A stretch of 64,000 nt of DNA from Pisolithus tinctorius (lineage: Eukaryota > Basidiomycota > Agaricomycetes > Boletales > Pisolithaceae), in assembly GCA_024663395.1 (NCBI GenBank), contig JANFAH010000013.1, positions 1,364,001 to 1,428,000 on the forward strand, read 5' to 3'. The stretch's first letter is position 1; every line of letters begins with the position of its first letter. The translations under genes and the position numbers were made by a program. The notes beneath the pieces are model-generated. The model did not search any database and was not told the origin of the DNA. It saw only the letters and a program-made list of their open reading frames with translations. Shown one piece after another: positions 11,540 to 20,659 of this stretch.

Positions 11540-11752
11540 TGTTGGCGTCAACAGTCACGTGGCCATGCATGTCTGTACTTGTAGGTTTGTTTGCACTACT
11601 TTACACCTCAGTCATTGTGTCTACAACACTGAGGTGGGTACTATAGCCCCTGAGGACTTGTCTGCATACTTATCTTTGTAGCGTGTTCTCTCAGGTATAA
11701 TTAAACTAGTTGTTGTGTCTACAACACTGAGCATGTTCTCTCAGCGTCTACA
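11540..11752 (+). repeat. Copia 3' LTR
   Basis: 213 bp, same ends as the 5' LTR; followed by the CAGAT target duplication. Confidence 0.92.
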
Positions 11753-11803
11753 CAGATGACTGACGTGCAGTGGACATACAGTATATAGTCAGTTGCTATA
11801 TAC

Positions 11804-13709
11804 TCAACCTGATTCATCCCCACTGGAGTTGTTATCATCTACCTCCTCATCAGAAAAGTCCGAGACAACAATGTTGGGGCCCTCTTCCGTAACATCAAGT
11901 TCTCCTTCTGCATCATCCAACTCATCAACACAATCATCATCTGAAAAAATCTCAGCTTCATTTAATCTGAGTCTGATTAGTAGTAACTTACCTAGACCAA
12001 GGCCTCCACTGGCACCACCCATGTAGCAATAGCCATCTTTGCATTTCTTGAAAGGAAGTTCACATTGTCCTCCAAGTAATGGTAATGAGTTGTCCACATC
12101 GATGTCTACAGGCAGTGAATCTAAAATGGGCAGCAAAAGTGCATGATTCTGAAGTGCATGCAGGAGGTTGAGGTAAACATCTCTTCTATGTGTCCATTCA
12201 ATGGATGTGGTACTAAATCAAACACAGGGTGGCCTGCATTGAGGTATAGTTCATGAACATGAGTCAATGTGGCCTTGTCAACCATGAACTACAAGCAGAG
12301 TTAGTCAATGGACGTCATACTATGTGTGTAGCAAACTCACCTTGAAATCTATCACACCATAGTCCTGTGGAGAGCAAAACATTAGTTCAGGAACACCATG
12401 AGGGAGTACCTATAAGCAGTGTCAATTGACATGCTGAGTGACTTAGAAGTAATCAGCAGTTACCTTGTGACGATCATGCCATTTCATAGTGTAATTGACA
12501 TGCTCATGATAGCCATTGAGTTCTTCTTGAAGCCAGGGTATAAAAATCCACTGAAAAATCATACTGAGTATAACAATGTCAGTAATCAAAACTTCATGAT
12601 GATATGTGCTAAGACTTACCACTGGAGTGTATTATCGATGTCATACCAGCCTTGATGAACCCCCATATTCCAGCAGTGATCCGAAACTGGGAGTAAAACA
12701 CCTACAAAGTTGAGACCACATGATTTCTGGTTTGATATTTTTCCTGGAATGCATCCACCAATGTTGAAGTGTCCCTTCGAGGGCAGGGTCATGCCACTGG
12801 CACAGCATAGTTTGTGCATTTGTGATACCAAAATTTTCAGACCCAGGGTCGCTCTGAGTGACAAGGGGAATGACTACAAGTTGTTGGTGAGTGTGCTCGA
12901 CTGTGAAGGCTGCAAACATACATACATCCAAGTTCCTCAACCACATCAAGGTAATAAGTGAGAATGAGCTGCGGGTTTCTATTGGAATGCTGGATGTGAA
13001 TCCACAGAATCTTCCCAGAAAATGGTTCTACACCAGTGTGCAAGCCAAGGCCAAATTTGCTCCATTTATTGTGTTGATTGACTGCCCATATATCATTTAC
13101 ACTGGTTGCCCAGAAATGATGATGCTGGAGACAGTGTGCCTTGTGATGGTGAATGAGGTGTGGTTCATAGGTGGCAAAATACTCTTGAATTATGCTCCTG
13201 AAAAAATGTGAATAAGGTTGATTGCTCAAGAACTGAGTGTTATGCATGTCCACACCTAGATACACTCATGTTCCTCTCATGGTGCAGCAGACTGATCATC
13301 TCATGAGCACCCACATTGGGGTACATTGCTCGCAATTCAACCATTACATCCCAAATAGAGTCAGTGGTATGGCCTTGCTCACAAGTATGAATCAGCCCCA
13401 TCTGCTTGTGGACCACAATAAACTGTGTCAGGCTGAGATACCTGGTGTAAGTCAATGGGAAAATCTCTGTTGATCCAACACTCACCCAATACCATATTCA
13501 TTTGTATTGATAACCTTACGAAGCTCTGCCACTATTTGCCTGTCAGTGAGACAAGCCTTCCACATCCACATGATGTGTGGTTCAATGTTGTCCAGAGGTG
13601 CTAGATATTATAATAAAGTCAAGGACCACACTACTGAGCTAAGTCTTTTACTTACATGTTGGTTTGTTTTGATTAGTCATTGAGCTTCATCAGTCAGTGA
13701 GAACTGCAT
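11804..13709 (-). pseudogene. Integrase-core (DDE) transposase of the large transposon, decayed
   Basis: Read on the minus strand from an ATG at 13709, with several introns. It matches the basidiomycete integrase-core transposase family by its sequence of blocks. These are an N-terminal part with NTNEYGIG and MGLIHTCEQGHT, then ELRAMYPNVGAHEMISLL, the core block WAVNQHNKWSKFGLGLHTG, YYLDVVEELG, and after a 51-nt intron IPLVTQSDPGSENFGITN. GTLQHWW, RCFTPSFG, WYDIDN and DYGVIDFK follow, and the gene ends in an acidic tail. The family normally has D at the position read here as N (codon near 13077), the likely first catalytic Asp. An in-frame TGA at 13677-13679 and other changes fit CpG decay. 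It probably once moved this element and is now inactive. Confidence 0.75.
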
Positions 13710-14025
13710 GGGCAGTCGATGGCAGCTGCTGTCAACTTATATGATGGAGATTGGAGTGGTAATGGAGGGGTTCTGTGTGTAATGTGAGGTGTATGTATGG
13801 CCAAATATGTGTCAGGTGGGCAACATGTAAGGTCCCATGAGGCCCTGACAGAGACATGAAGAATTGCACTCTGGATAAGTCAATGAACATTGCCATCACC
13901 ATCTATTCTCCAGTTAACAACCCTTGCCATGCTCATTGCAAACTCATGTTGCTGTCCATTCCAATCTTCACAGGCATTCATCAACCCACTATGTACTAGT
14001 AAGTCTGCTATGCTGCCCTATTGTG

Positions 14026-14328
14026 TCAGAAGCCAATGGAATCATGTCAGGACTACAATTGAAGTCTCTGCCACCTTCCATGTGTGCTGCTACTTGCACA
14101 TCGATGGTGGGCAGTAAGTATGCACCACCCATGCACATAGGCAGGAGTTTCACTATTATGAAGGCTGCAGGTACTTCCTTATCGCATCAGAAGCCAATGG
14201 AACCATGCCTGGACTATGATTCAAGTCTCTGCCACCTTCCATGTGTGCTACTTCCTTCACATTGATGGCAGGCAGTAAGTACACACCACCCATGCATGTA
14301 GGCTAGAGTTTCACTATTTATGAAGGCC
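14026..14328 (+). repeat. 161-bp direct repeat between transposase and kinase genes
   Basis: Two adjacent copies (14026-14166 and 14187-14328) share TCAGAAGCCAATGGAA, TCTGCCACCTTCCATGTGTG and CACCACCCATGCA in the same order. It lies in the divergent intergenic region, so may sit among the promoters of both genes. No coding content recognised. Confidence 0.7.
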
Positions 14329-14524
14329 ATGGGTCATGCCCTCATGTCAACTGACTGGTGGTGGCAAGAATCCTATCAGGTCCGAGGTGATTTGTGCTTG
14401 AAGGTCATGAATACTGGTCCAAGGTGTCTCACTCTCTGAAGAGTGCCAGCTAGTATGAATCATTGTATGGATTTGTGAGTGTATAAAAGCCTTTCACTGC
14501 CATGGTGTTGTCAGTCAGGTTTTC

Positions 14525-17196
14525 ATGGCCAACCTCCCTGAAGTCTCCACCCAGTTCACTGAAGACATGTTTGCCAAGCAAGACCACTACTGTGAAAGAC
14601 CAAAATGTCGGGCATTGATATGTCAGGGTGAACCCCAATATTATATTGCTACAATTGAACCAGGTCAAAGTGGACAATGGGTTTGCTTGTCCTGTAATCT
14701 CCATTACTTGCACAAGTTGTTGACTACAGTTTGCAAGACAGGTACATGGAAACCCTTTTGGTGTTTAATTGCAAACTTATGTGTTATTAGCTGCTGGGGA
14801 ACATGATTCTTCGAATCCTAATGCTCTGCCTGACCCTCTCAAAATCCAATGATCAGTCAATGCTGCACAGCACAGTTGTAGGTTATGGGAATGTTTATTC
14901 CATAGCATCCTCTGACTGAATCATCAGTGTCAATCAACCCACCCCATGTTGTGGCCATCTCCTGCAGCCCAGAGGTAGCAGTCCCTTCTGCATGGTGTGG
15001 AGATCGCGCACCATCTCAATTTGCTCATCCTTCACAGTGGCCAGTACCAGGGCATGGTTCTCAGACAGCAGGTGCAAGTAGGATGGCACACACAAGTGTG
15101 CCAACAATGCTACCACCTCATGCTGGTTATACATCTCAGCATGACTGCTACACTGAAGAATACAATCGGTGGGCTAGATGGATGTATGCCTCCCCACCAG
15201 CAGAAACTATATCACTCAAGCTATTGGCGCATTATGAAGGTGGTGCAAGACATGGATGCAACCAAAGCAATCCATTTGGTGTAAGTGCTAACTCCCACAA
15301 ACTTATACAAACTCATTTCACTATACAGAATATATGTGAAGGAAAGAAAGATATTGATGCCCTCATCTCTGCCTGTGACCTTGTGCCAATTGCACTTGAT
15401 ATGATAATCCCTAAAGTGAAGATGTTCTGTCCAATGTTTGCATGGCATTTTGATGAGTTTGTGGTCTGAGACACAGACTGGGTCAATCTTGGGGCACACC
15501 AGGACCCTGGCCCATACTTTTATTCTCAGTGCCTCCAGGCTGTGCACAAGAACCTGAAGGCCATGGCTTTTAAGTCTAAACAATTCACATTATATGTAGT
15601 TGTTCCTGCTTCTCAATGGATCGAATACAAGGCATTTATGGAATCTGGGGCTATGACTTCCAAGGACTTGATTACAGTTGTCATCTCAAGTGATGAAGGA
15701 GATGATGAAGTACCGCCAACTGGATCTGCATTTGCACCCTCCATGTCCACCAGCAATGTGGCACCTACATCTTTCCATGAGTGGGTTGCTCCTACCATGT
15801 TCATGCCATCATGTATAGCTTCACAAATTGCACATCCTACTCCCAAAGCCACTGAATGCATCAGGGATATCACCACACTGTCTAGCACCAACAGAGCTGC
15901 TGCAACAAACCCTGTTGCAAAATGGACTGTCATTAGTCTGTCACCTGCCACCATGTCACCGCCCAGGAAAATACCTGCCCTGACTCCATTCATGTCTCCT
16001 AGCCAGGACAACCTAAGAGAGGCACTGAAATCTGGTGGATCATCTGAGCTCAATGTTGACAAGGGTAAGGGATTTTCAAGTCTTCAATGCATGAAATCAC
16101 TAACAGTAATTTGTAGTTCTAACAGAGGCATTCGAAATGATACAGTATTATCCCATCCCTACACATCCACTCACTGTCATCTTGGATAATCCTCAATTTT
16201 GTTCATTTAATATTGACCTATCAGAGTCCTATCTGGGCAGGTTGAAGGTGGACAATTTTCCTAAGTCATTTATTGGCATGGGTGGATTCAAGACTGCTCA
16301 ATCTGGTTTGTTAATGCTTACCCCACCTTCTCCTTCCAGCCTAGGTTCAAACCCACATGACAATGTTGTGGTGAAGTGGCCATTCCTCAGGCCACCCACC
16401 CTCCCTCCTGCATCTAATTCCACTACCCCTCTTAGAGGTGAGGACCCTAAGTGGCAAATCATATGCTTTTCCTTGGGCAATGAACTGCCAAAGCTACATT
16501 GTGAAGCAAACACTCTATATTGGGCCAAGGCACTTCCTACGATGACATACAACTTCATAGACAATGCAATTGCATCTGCCACCTCTCCCCCACCATTTGA
16601 TATTCCATGCCTTCACTTCATGGAAGCTGGTTTGGCCCTAGCACATTCCCAAATCTCCAAAGGTCCTGTGAAGCCCAAGTTCAGTGGCATGTTATGTGGC
16701 ATTTACCTCCTTGAAGAGAAAATTGAGGGTGGTAATGGAGCATTCACTAAGTACATTCATAACATGGACTATGAGCCGATGATGTCTGCAGGAATGAATG
16801 GATATGACATTGTGGAGTTTCTTGTGTTTACTCAACACATCCAGTATTGCAAGACTGGAGGTCTCAGCATCATATCAGACTACCAAGGCAAGTAAAATCC
16901 ACATCTCATACACCCTTACTAATCACATTCACAGGGAGTCGCATGTTGCTCACAGACCCTCAGATTTTGACAGACCTGTTGGTTTTCTCTTCCTCTTGTC
17001 CACAGTTGCTAGTTCTCACACTTTGGATAGCTTGGTTGGCAGTGGAGCAGATGTTTTCAGCAAAGGGAATCTTGAGTCCACTGTCACTTTGTTTGAGAAG
17101 CACCACGAATGTAATTGGTTCTGCAAGTGGCCTGGGTTTGGTTTAAAGCAGTTTGGGTCCCTGGTGACAAGTGGCCATGAATCATCTGCTTTGTAA
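14525..17196 (+). pseudogene. Alpha-type (MHCK/EF2K-like) protein kinase carried by the transposon
   Basis: Starts at ATG 14525 with a Cys pair domain (YCERPKCRALICQGEP ... WVCLSCNLHYLHK), probably zinc-binding. A low-complexity Ser/Pro region is followed by ICEGKKDIDALI and YFYSQCLQ. The alpha-kinase domain begins about 16137. It shows a Gly-rich loop region (IGMGGFKTAQSG), the ATP-site Lys in NVVVKWPF, LYWAKAL, a hinge-like LLEEKI, and GAFTKYIHNMD. FTQHIQYCKTGGLSIISDYQG matches the metal-binding strand, LTDPQILTD follows, and the zinc-binding tail is ECNWFCKWPGFGL. Introns near 14735-14920, 15281-15328, 16063-16116 and 16890-16935 keep one frame. A single TGA at 15467 interrupts it where CGA (Arg) is expected. 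Alpha-kinases phosphorylate residues in helical regions; the target here is unknown. It lies between the transposon ends, so it is cargo. Functional unless the TGA is fatal. Confidence 0.78.
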
Positions 17197-17283
17197 CTTC
17201 TTCTGTTACCTCTGTTTTCTGCCTGCATCTGTACTTCTTGGTTCATCGTGAATGCCACATTATCACTTGTAACAATGCTCTTT

Positions 17284-17311
17284 CCCCCCCCCCCCAAAAA
17301 AAAAAAAAAAA
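17284..17311 (+). repeat. C12-A16 homopolymer tract
   Basis: Twelve C followed by sixteen A about 90 bp after the kinase stop codon. It might be a retroposition scar or simple slippage; no target duplication was seen. Confidence 0.8.
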
Positions 17312-17381
17312 CTATGTACAGTACAGTTACTTTGCATATAAATTGTGGGCCTAAAAGTGAGCTTGTATTCCAGCATGTGCT

Positions 17382-20028
17382 ATGAGTGCACTTCCAGTCA
17401 CTGAGGCTCATTTGGAATACTTGGTTATCATTGGAGGTGATAGGCCTGGCATACACCACACATGGTAAGTGCCTGATTAAGTAATACCATACATACTCAC
17501 CAAGTGCACAAGGCCCACACTGCATTGCAGACATTCCTCTCCACCACTTCCAGTGGTCATTCAGTGTTTATCATCATTGGAGGCTAAGATGGTAGATGAG
17601 CAATTACAGCCTATCTTGCACCCGGCCCCACACAATCCACATTTGAGTGAACTTTTGAAGCTTCTTGGCCAATCAGATGTTGTATGCAAGTTGTTCTCTG
17701 ACCATACTGGAAAATTCTACCCAGTTGTCATTGGAAACCACATACAGTGGCTCAAAAAAGTGTCCCAATGTTGGGTGATTTTGGAAAGAGTTGAGATTTA
17801 TGAGAGAGCCAATAGGAATTAGTTCAAACTCCTGCAGGACCAAAGATAGTACTAACTGTTGCCTTGACAACAATGGCTTTCTTATGTAATTTGGTTGACA
17901 TGGCACCAAGATATAACCATTTTAAAATGACATGTCATTGGGACACTTTTTTGAGCATGGTCTTGTCAGTCATTATTTAGTAAATAACATAAAGATTTGA
18001 CAACTTCTGAGGGATTTTGTGCTTCAACCCTGACTGATTATGTAATGTACATAATCCTGAGCCATAAAAATGGCTTGGGTCCCACTCAGCTAACCCTACT
18101 TCACCATGAAATGCATTTTTGCCTCTGCTAGAGCAAATATCCACCTTCTTTCTGAATCTGGCCTTTCTGCTCATCAAATCTCCTCCACAACTGGTCAGGG
18201 GAGCTCTAATGTGGCCAGGGTTATCAAAGAGTTCCAGCTAGATTAAGGAAAACCTCAAACTAGGACATCCTTACCAGCCTTCTTCTCCTGGCAGAGGAGA
18301 ATAGTCTCTATATGACCTCTGGAAGAGCTGAAAATGCTGTCCAGGCTACCCATATAATGTGTGTGGCCCTTTCCTCTCCTGTCACTTCCCAAACTGTTTG
18401 CAGTGTGCTCAATTCTGCATCCCTGAAGGCTGTAGTCAAGCAGGAGAATTATCCTGCAAACACTTCCCTACCATTTTCCACACAAATTTCCTTCCATCTG
18501 GTCCAATACTATTGATCTTGGGCTCAACTGACCAGATGACCCAAGTGCAGTCATCCACAGTTCAGTTTTGGTGCTTAAGAGTGAAGGCAAGTCACTGTTG
18601 TGTATGCTTGCAAGACAAGATTGGCATCTCCTGCTTGACAATCACCTTCAGGGATGCAGAATTGAGCACACTGCAAACAGTTTGGGAAGTGACAGGAGAG
18701 GAAAGGGCCACACACATTATATGGGTAGCCTGGACAGCATTTTCAGCTCTTCCAGAGGTCATATAGAGACTATTCTCCTCTGCCAGGAGAAGAAGGCTGG
18801 TAAGGATGTCCTAGTTTGAGGTTTTCCTTAATCTAGCTGGAACTCTTTGATAACCCTGGCCACATTAGAGCTCCCCTGACCAGTTGTGGAGGAGATTTGA
18901 TGAGCAGAAAGGCCAGATTCAGAAAGAAGGTGGATATTTGCTCTAGCAGAGGCAAAAATGCATTTCATGGTGAAGTAGGGTTAGCTGAGTGGGACCCAAG
19001 CCATTTTTATGGCTCAGGATTATGTACATTACATAATCAGTCAGGGTTGAAGCACAAAATCCCTCAGAAGTTGTCAAATCTTTATGTTATTTACTAAATA
19101 ATGACTGACAAGACCATGCTCAAAAAAGTGTCCCAATGACATGTCATTTTAAAATGGTTATATCTTGGTGCCATGTCAACCAAATTACATAAGAAAGCCA
19201 TTGTTGTCAAGGCAACAGTTAGTACTATCTTTGGTCCTGCAGGAGTTTGAACTAATTCCTATTGGCTCTCTCATAAATCTCAACTCTTTCCAAAATCACC
19301 CAACATTGGGACACTTTTTTGAGCCACTGTAGGCATACACTGTACAAAGTGAGTCATTTTTACCTGCATTTTGTCACATTGACATGCATATCTACAGGGA
19401 ATCTGCAATAAGTGCTCTCCGAGGTTTCCTCTTTCCATGCTGGGGAGAGACATCTATGTTTCAGGATGCACTAGCGTTCATGATTGCCAAGGGCATTGAT
19501 GATCTTCTATCAGAAGTTCAAGGGTATAAAGGTAACAGCTCTTATTCTGATTCCTTCCACATGTCTAACTTCACATCAGGTGTCCTCTGCACTATTCCTC
19601 CACCCCTTCCTGCTCCAACTCCTGCCCCCCCTGTTGTGTTAAGTATGAGTCAAAAGGATGCTGGTATTTTTTTTTCTGCTTTGCAAGTAACCCACTCACT
19701 TATTTTAGGTAGTGGCCCTAACATGGTATGGGCTGGTGATGTTGAGCCCTCCCCTATCATCTATAGCTATGTGTGCAACTTGTGTGGTGTCATAGAAAGT
19801 CGATTCTATCAGTCAGATTGCATTCCCCCTCCTAAGCCTGCTGCTGAGGTTCTTGGAGTCCACACACTAAAGTATTTACAGGCTCATGGTTATGTTCAAT
19901 CAGCCGTTGCGAGTATTGTGGAACTCTACTTAACCTCACACACTGAGCAGGATTTTGCTCTCATGCTTGCATGGCTTGGCCTCCCTCTTGCAGAAGGATT
20001 CTTTTTGTGGTACTTGTTTAATTTGTAG
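17382..20028 (+). pseudogene. Transposon-borne gene with possible RNase H1 N-terminal-like part, split by an inserted palindromic element
   Basis: ATG 17382 opens an exon ending in YLVIIGGDRPGIHHTW before a GTAAGT donor. This resembles the RNase H1 N-terminal (caulimovirus P6-like) fold, which has a GxxPGIYxxW strand. Downstream exon-like frames follow at 17553-17740. The palindromic element then occupies 17745-19329, and the frame resumes at about 19384 with MFQDALAFMIAKG (compare the F.T..EA helix of that fold). The C-terminal part (YLQAHGYVQSAVASIV, LMLAWLGLPLAEGFFLWYL) resembles the small C-terminal helical region often found with this domain in agaricomycetes. The stop is TAG at 20026. 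The insertion should abolish the normal product. Family assignment is tentative. Confidence 0.45.
17745..19329. mobile_element. Foldback element with 703-bp palindromic arms and Tc1/mariner-like ends
   Basis: Starts CAGTGGCTCAAAAAAG and ends with its exact reverse complement, with TA on both sides (17743-17744 and 19330-19331) as in Tc1/mariner insertions. Arms 17745-18447 and 18627-19329 are each 703 bp and nearly identical, around a 179-bp spacer. Inside each arm the terminal sequence recurs inverted (TGGGACACTTTTTTGAGCA at 17938-17956 in the left arm), so each arm begins with a 210-bp MITE-like unit. A 66-codon frame is read identically outward in each arm, but I do not recognise it as transposase. 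Non-autonomous. Confidence 0.85.
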
Positions 20029-20119
20029 TCTCACCATTATGCAACTTAAAAGGGGATTGGTGGTTTGCATTTTTGTACTGCAATGTTTGTTGAATGTGCC
20101 TCTGGCATCTGTACTTCCA

Positions 20120-20442
20120 CATGTCCAACATTTGTGCTACTGTGCATCTGACATCTGTGCTACTGCATGACCAACATCTGTACTACTGCACATCCAAGTT
20201 CTGCATGACTGCATGACCAGTGACTGCACTACTGCATGACCAATGACTGCACTACTGTGTGATCAATGACTGCACTACTGCACGTCGTACTGCTGCATGA
20301 CTGCATGACTGACGACTGTACTACTGCAGTGTCTGGTGTCCCCCTGCTGACAGAACTTCTAAACTTTGAAAAACGTACTGCACATTTGACATCGGCACAA
20401 AAACCACCTGCCAAATGAAGCGCAGTTGTCTGGCTTTCCATA
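20120..20442 (-). repeat. Right terminal/subterminal inverted repeat of the large transposon
   Basis: Reverse-complement partner of 6104-6433, with the same subterminal units. Most differences from the left copy turn CG into TG or CA here, for example CCGG to CCAG and GTCGAACGTACGG to GTCAAATGTGCAG. Confidence 0.8.
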
Positions 20443-20448
20443 GGTAGC
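20443..20448 (+). repeat. Right target-site duplication GGTAGC
   Basis: Same hexamer as at 6098-6103. Confidence 0.75.
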
Positions 20449-20659
20449 TGTGAGGCAGATTGTGACAACAATGGAGGAAGCTTCATTACATAAACTTGAA
20501 GCTTGCATCATTCATTGAACTGAACATCCTCCACTCAAATCAACAGTACTATTCTGAGGATAGCAGCTGGTACCTCCTGCTAATTCCATCAATATTCAAT
20601 GAGAGAACTTGTCTCAGCATAACCCTTATGGCCTAGTGTCCATTCCAGCATATCGATGG

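Larger units (their letters stand above)
6439..11752 (+). mobile_element. Ty1/Copia LTR retrotransposon
   Basis: A complete element of 5,314 bp. Two 213-bp LTRs begin TGTTGG and end TCTACA, and both flanks carry CAGAT (6434-6438 and 11753-11757) as a 5-bp target duplication. A single gag-pol frame has the Copia order protease, integrase, reverse transcriptase, RNase H. It inserted into the left subterminal region of the larger transposon, so it is younger than that insertion. The LTRs differ at about 10 of 213 positions, 8 of them CpG sites, so true age is lower than raw divergence suggests. Confidence 0.92.
6104..20442. mobile_element. Large TIR transposon with integrase-type DDE transposase, alpha-kinase cargo and nested elements
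   Basis: Both ends start TATGGAAAGCC and form inverted repeats of about 300 bp. The outer flanks carry the same 6 bp, GGTAGC, at 6098-6103 and 20443-20448, read as a target-site duplication. Taking the end one base further out (CTATGG) gives a 4-bp duplication GTAG; the 6-bp reading is longer and preferred. Inside are a transposase relic (-), an alpha-kinase gene (+) and a gene with a possible RNase H1 N-terminal-like part (+). A Copia retrotransposon (6439-11752) sits in the left subterminal region and a palindromic element (17745-19329) splits the right-hand gene. Removing these insertions leaves about 7.4 kb. Terminal signals, duplication length and transposase type suggest an integrase-like DDE transposon; the superfamily name is not settled from sequence alone. 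Confidence 0.8.

Noticed and set aside
17977..19097. Two identical 66-codon ORFs (17977-18177 minus and 18897-19097 plus) as a duplicated gene
   Set aside because: They are the same stretch in the two arms of the palindromic element, short and without recognised domain.
17745..19329. Palindrome as an assembly artefact
   Set aside because: The ends match Tc1/mariner-type sequences and both flanks have TA, which an artefact would not produce; long reads would still be the proper test.
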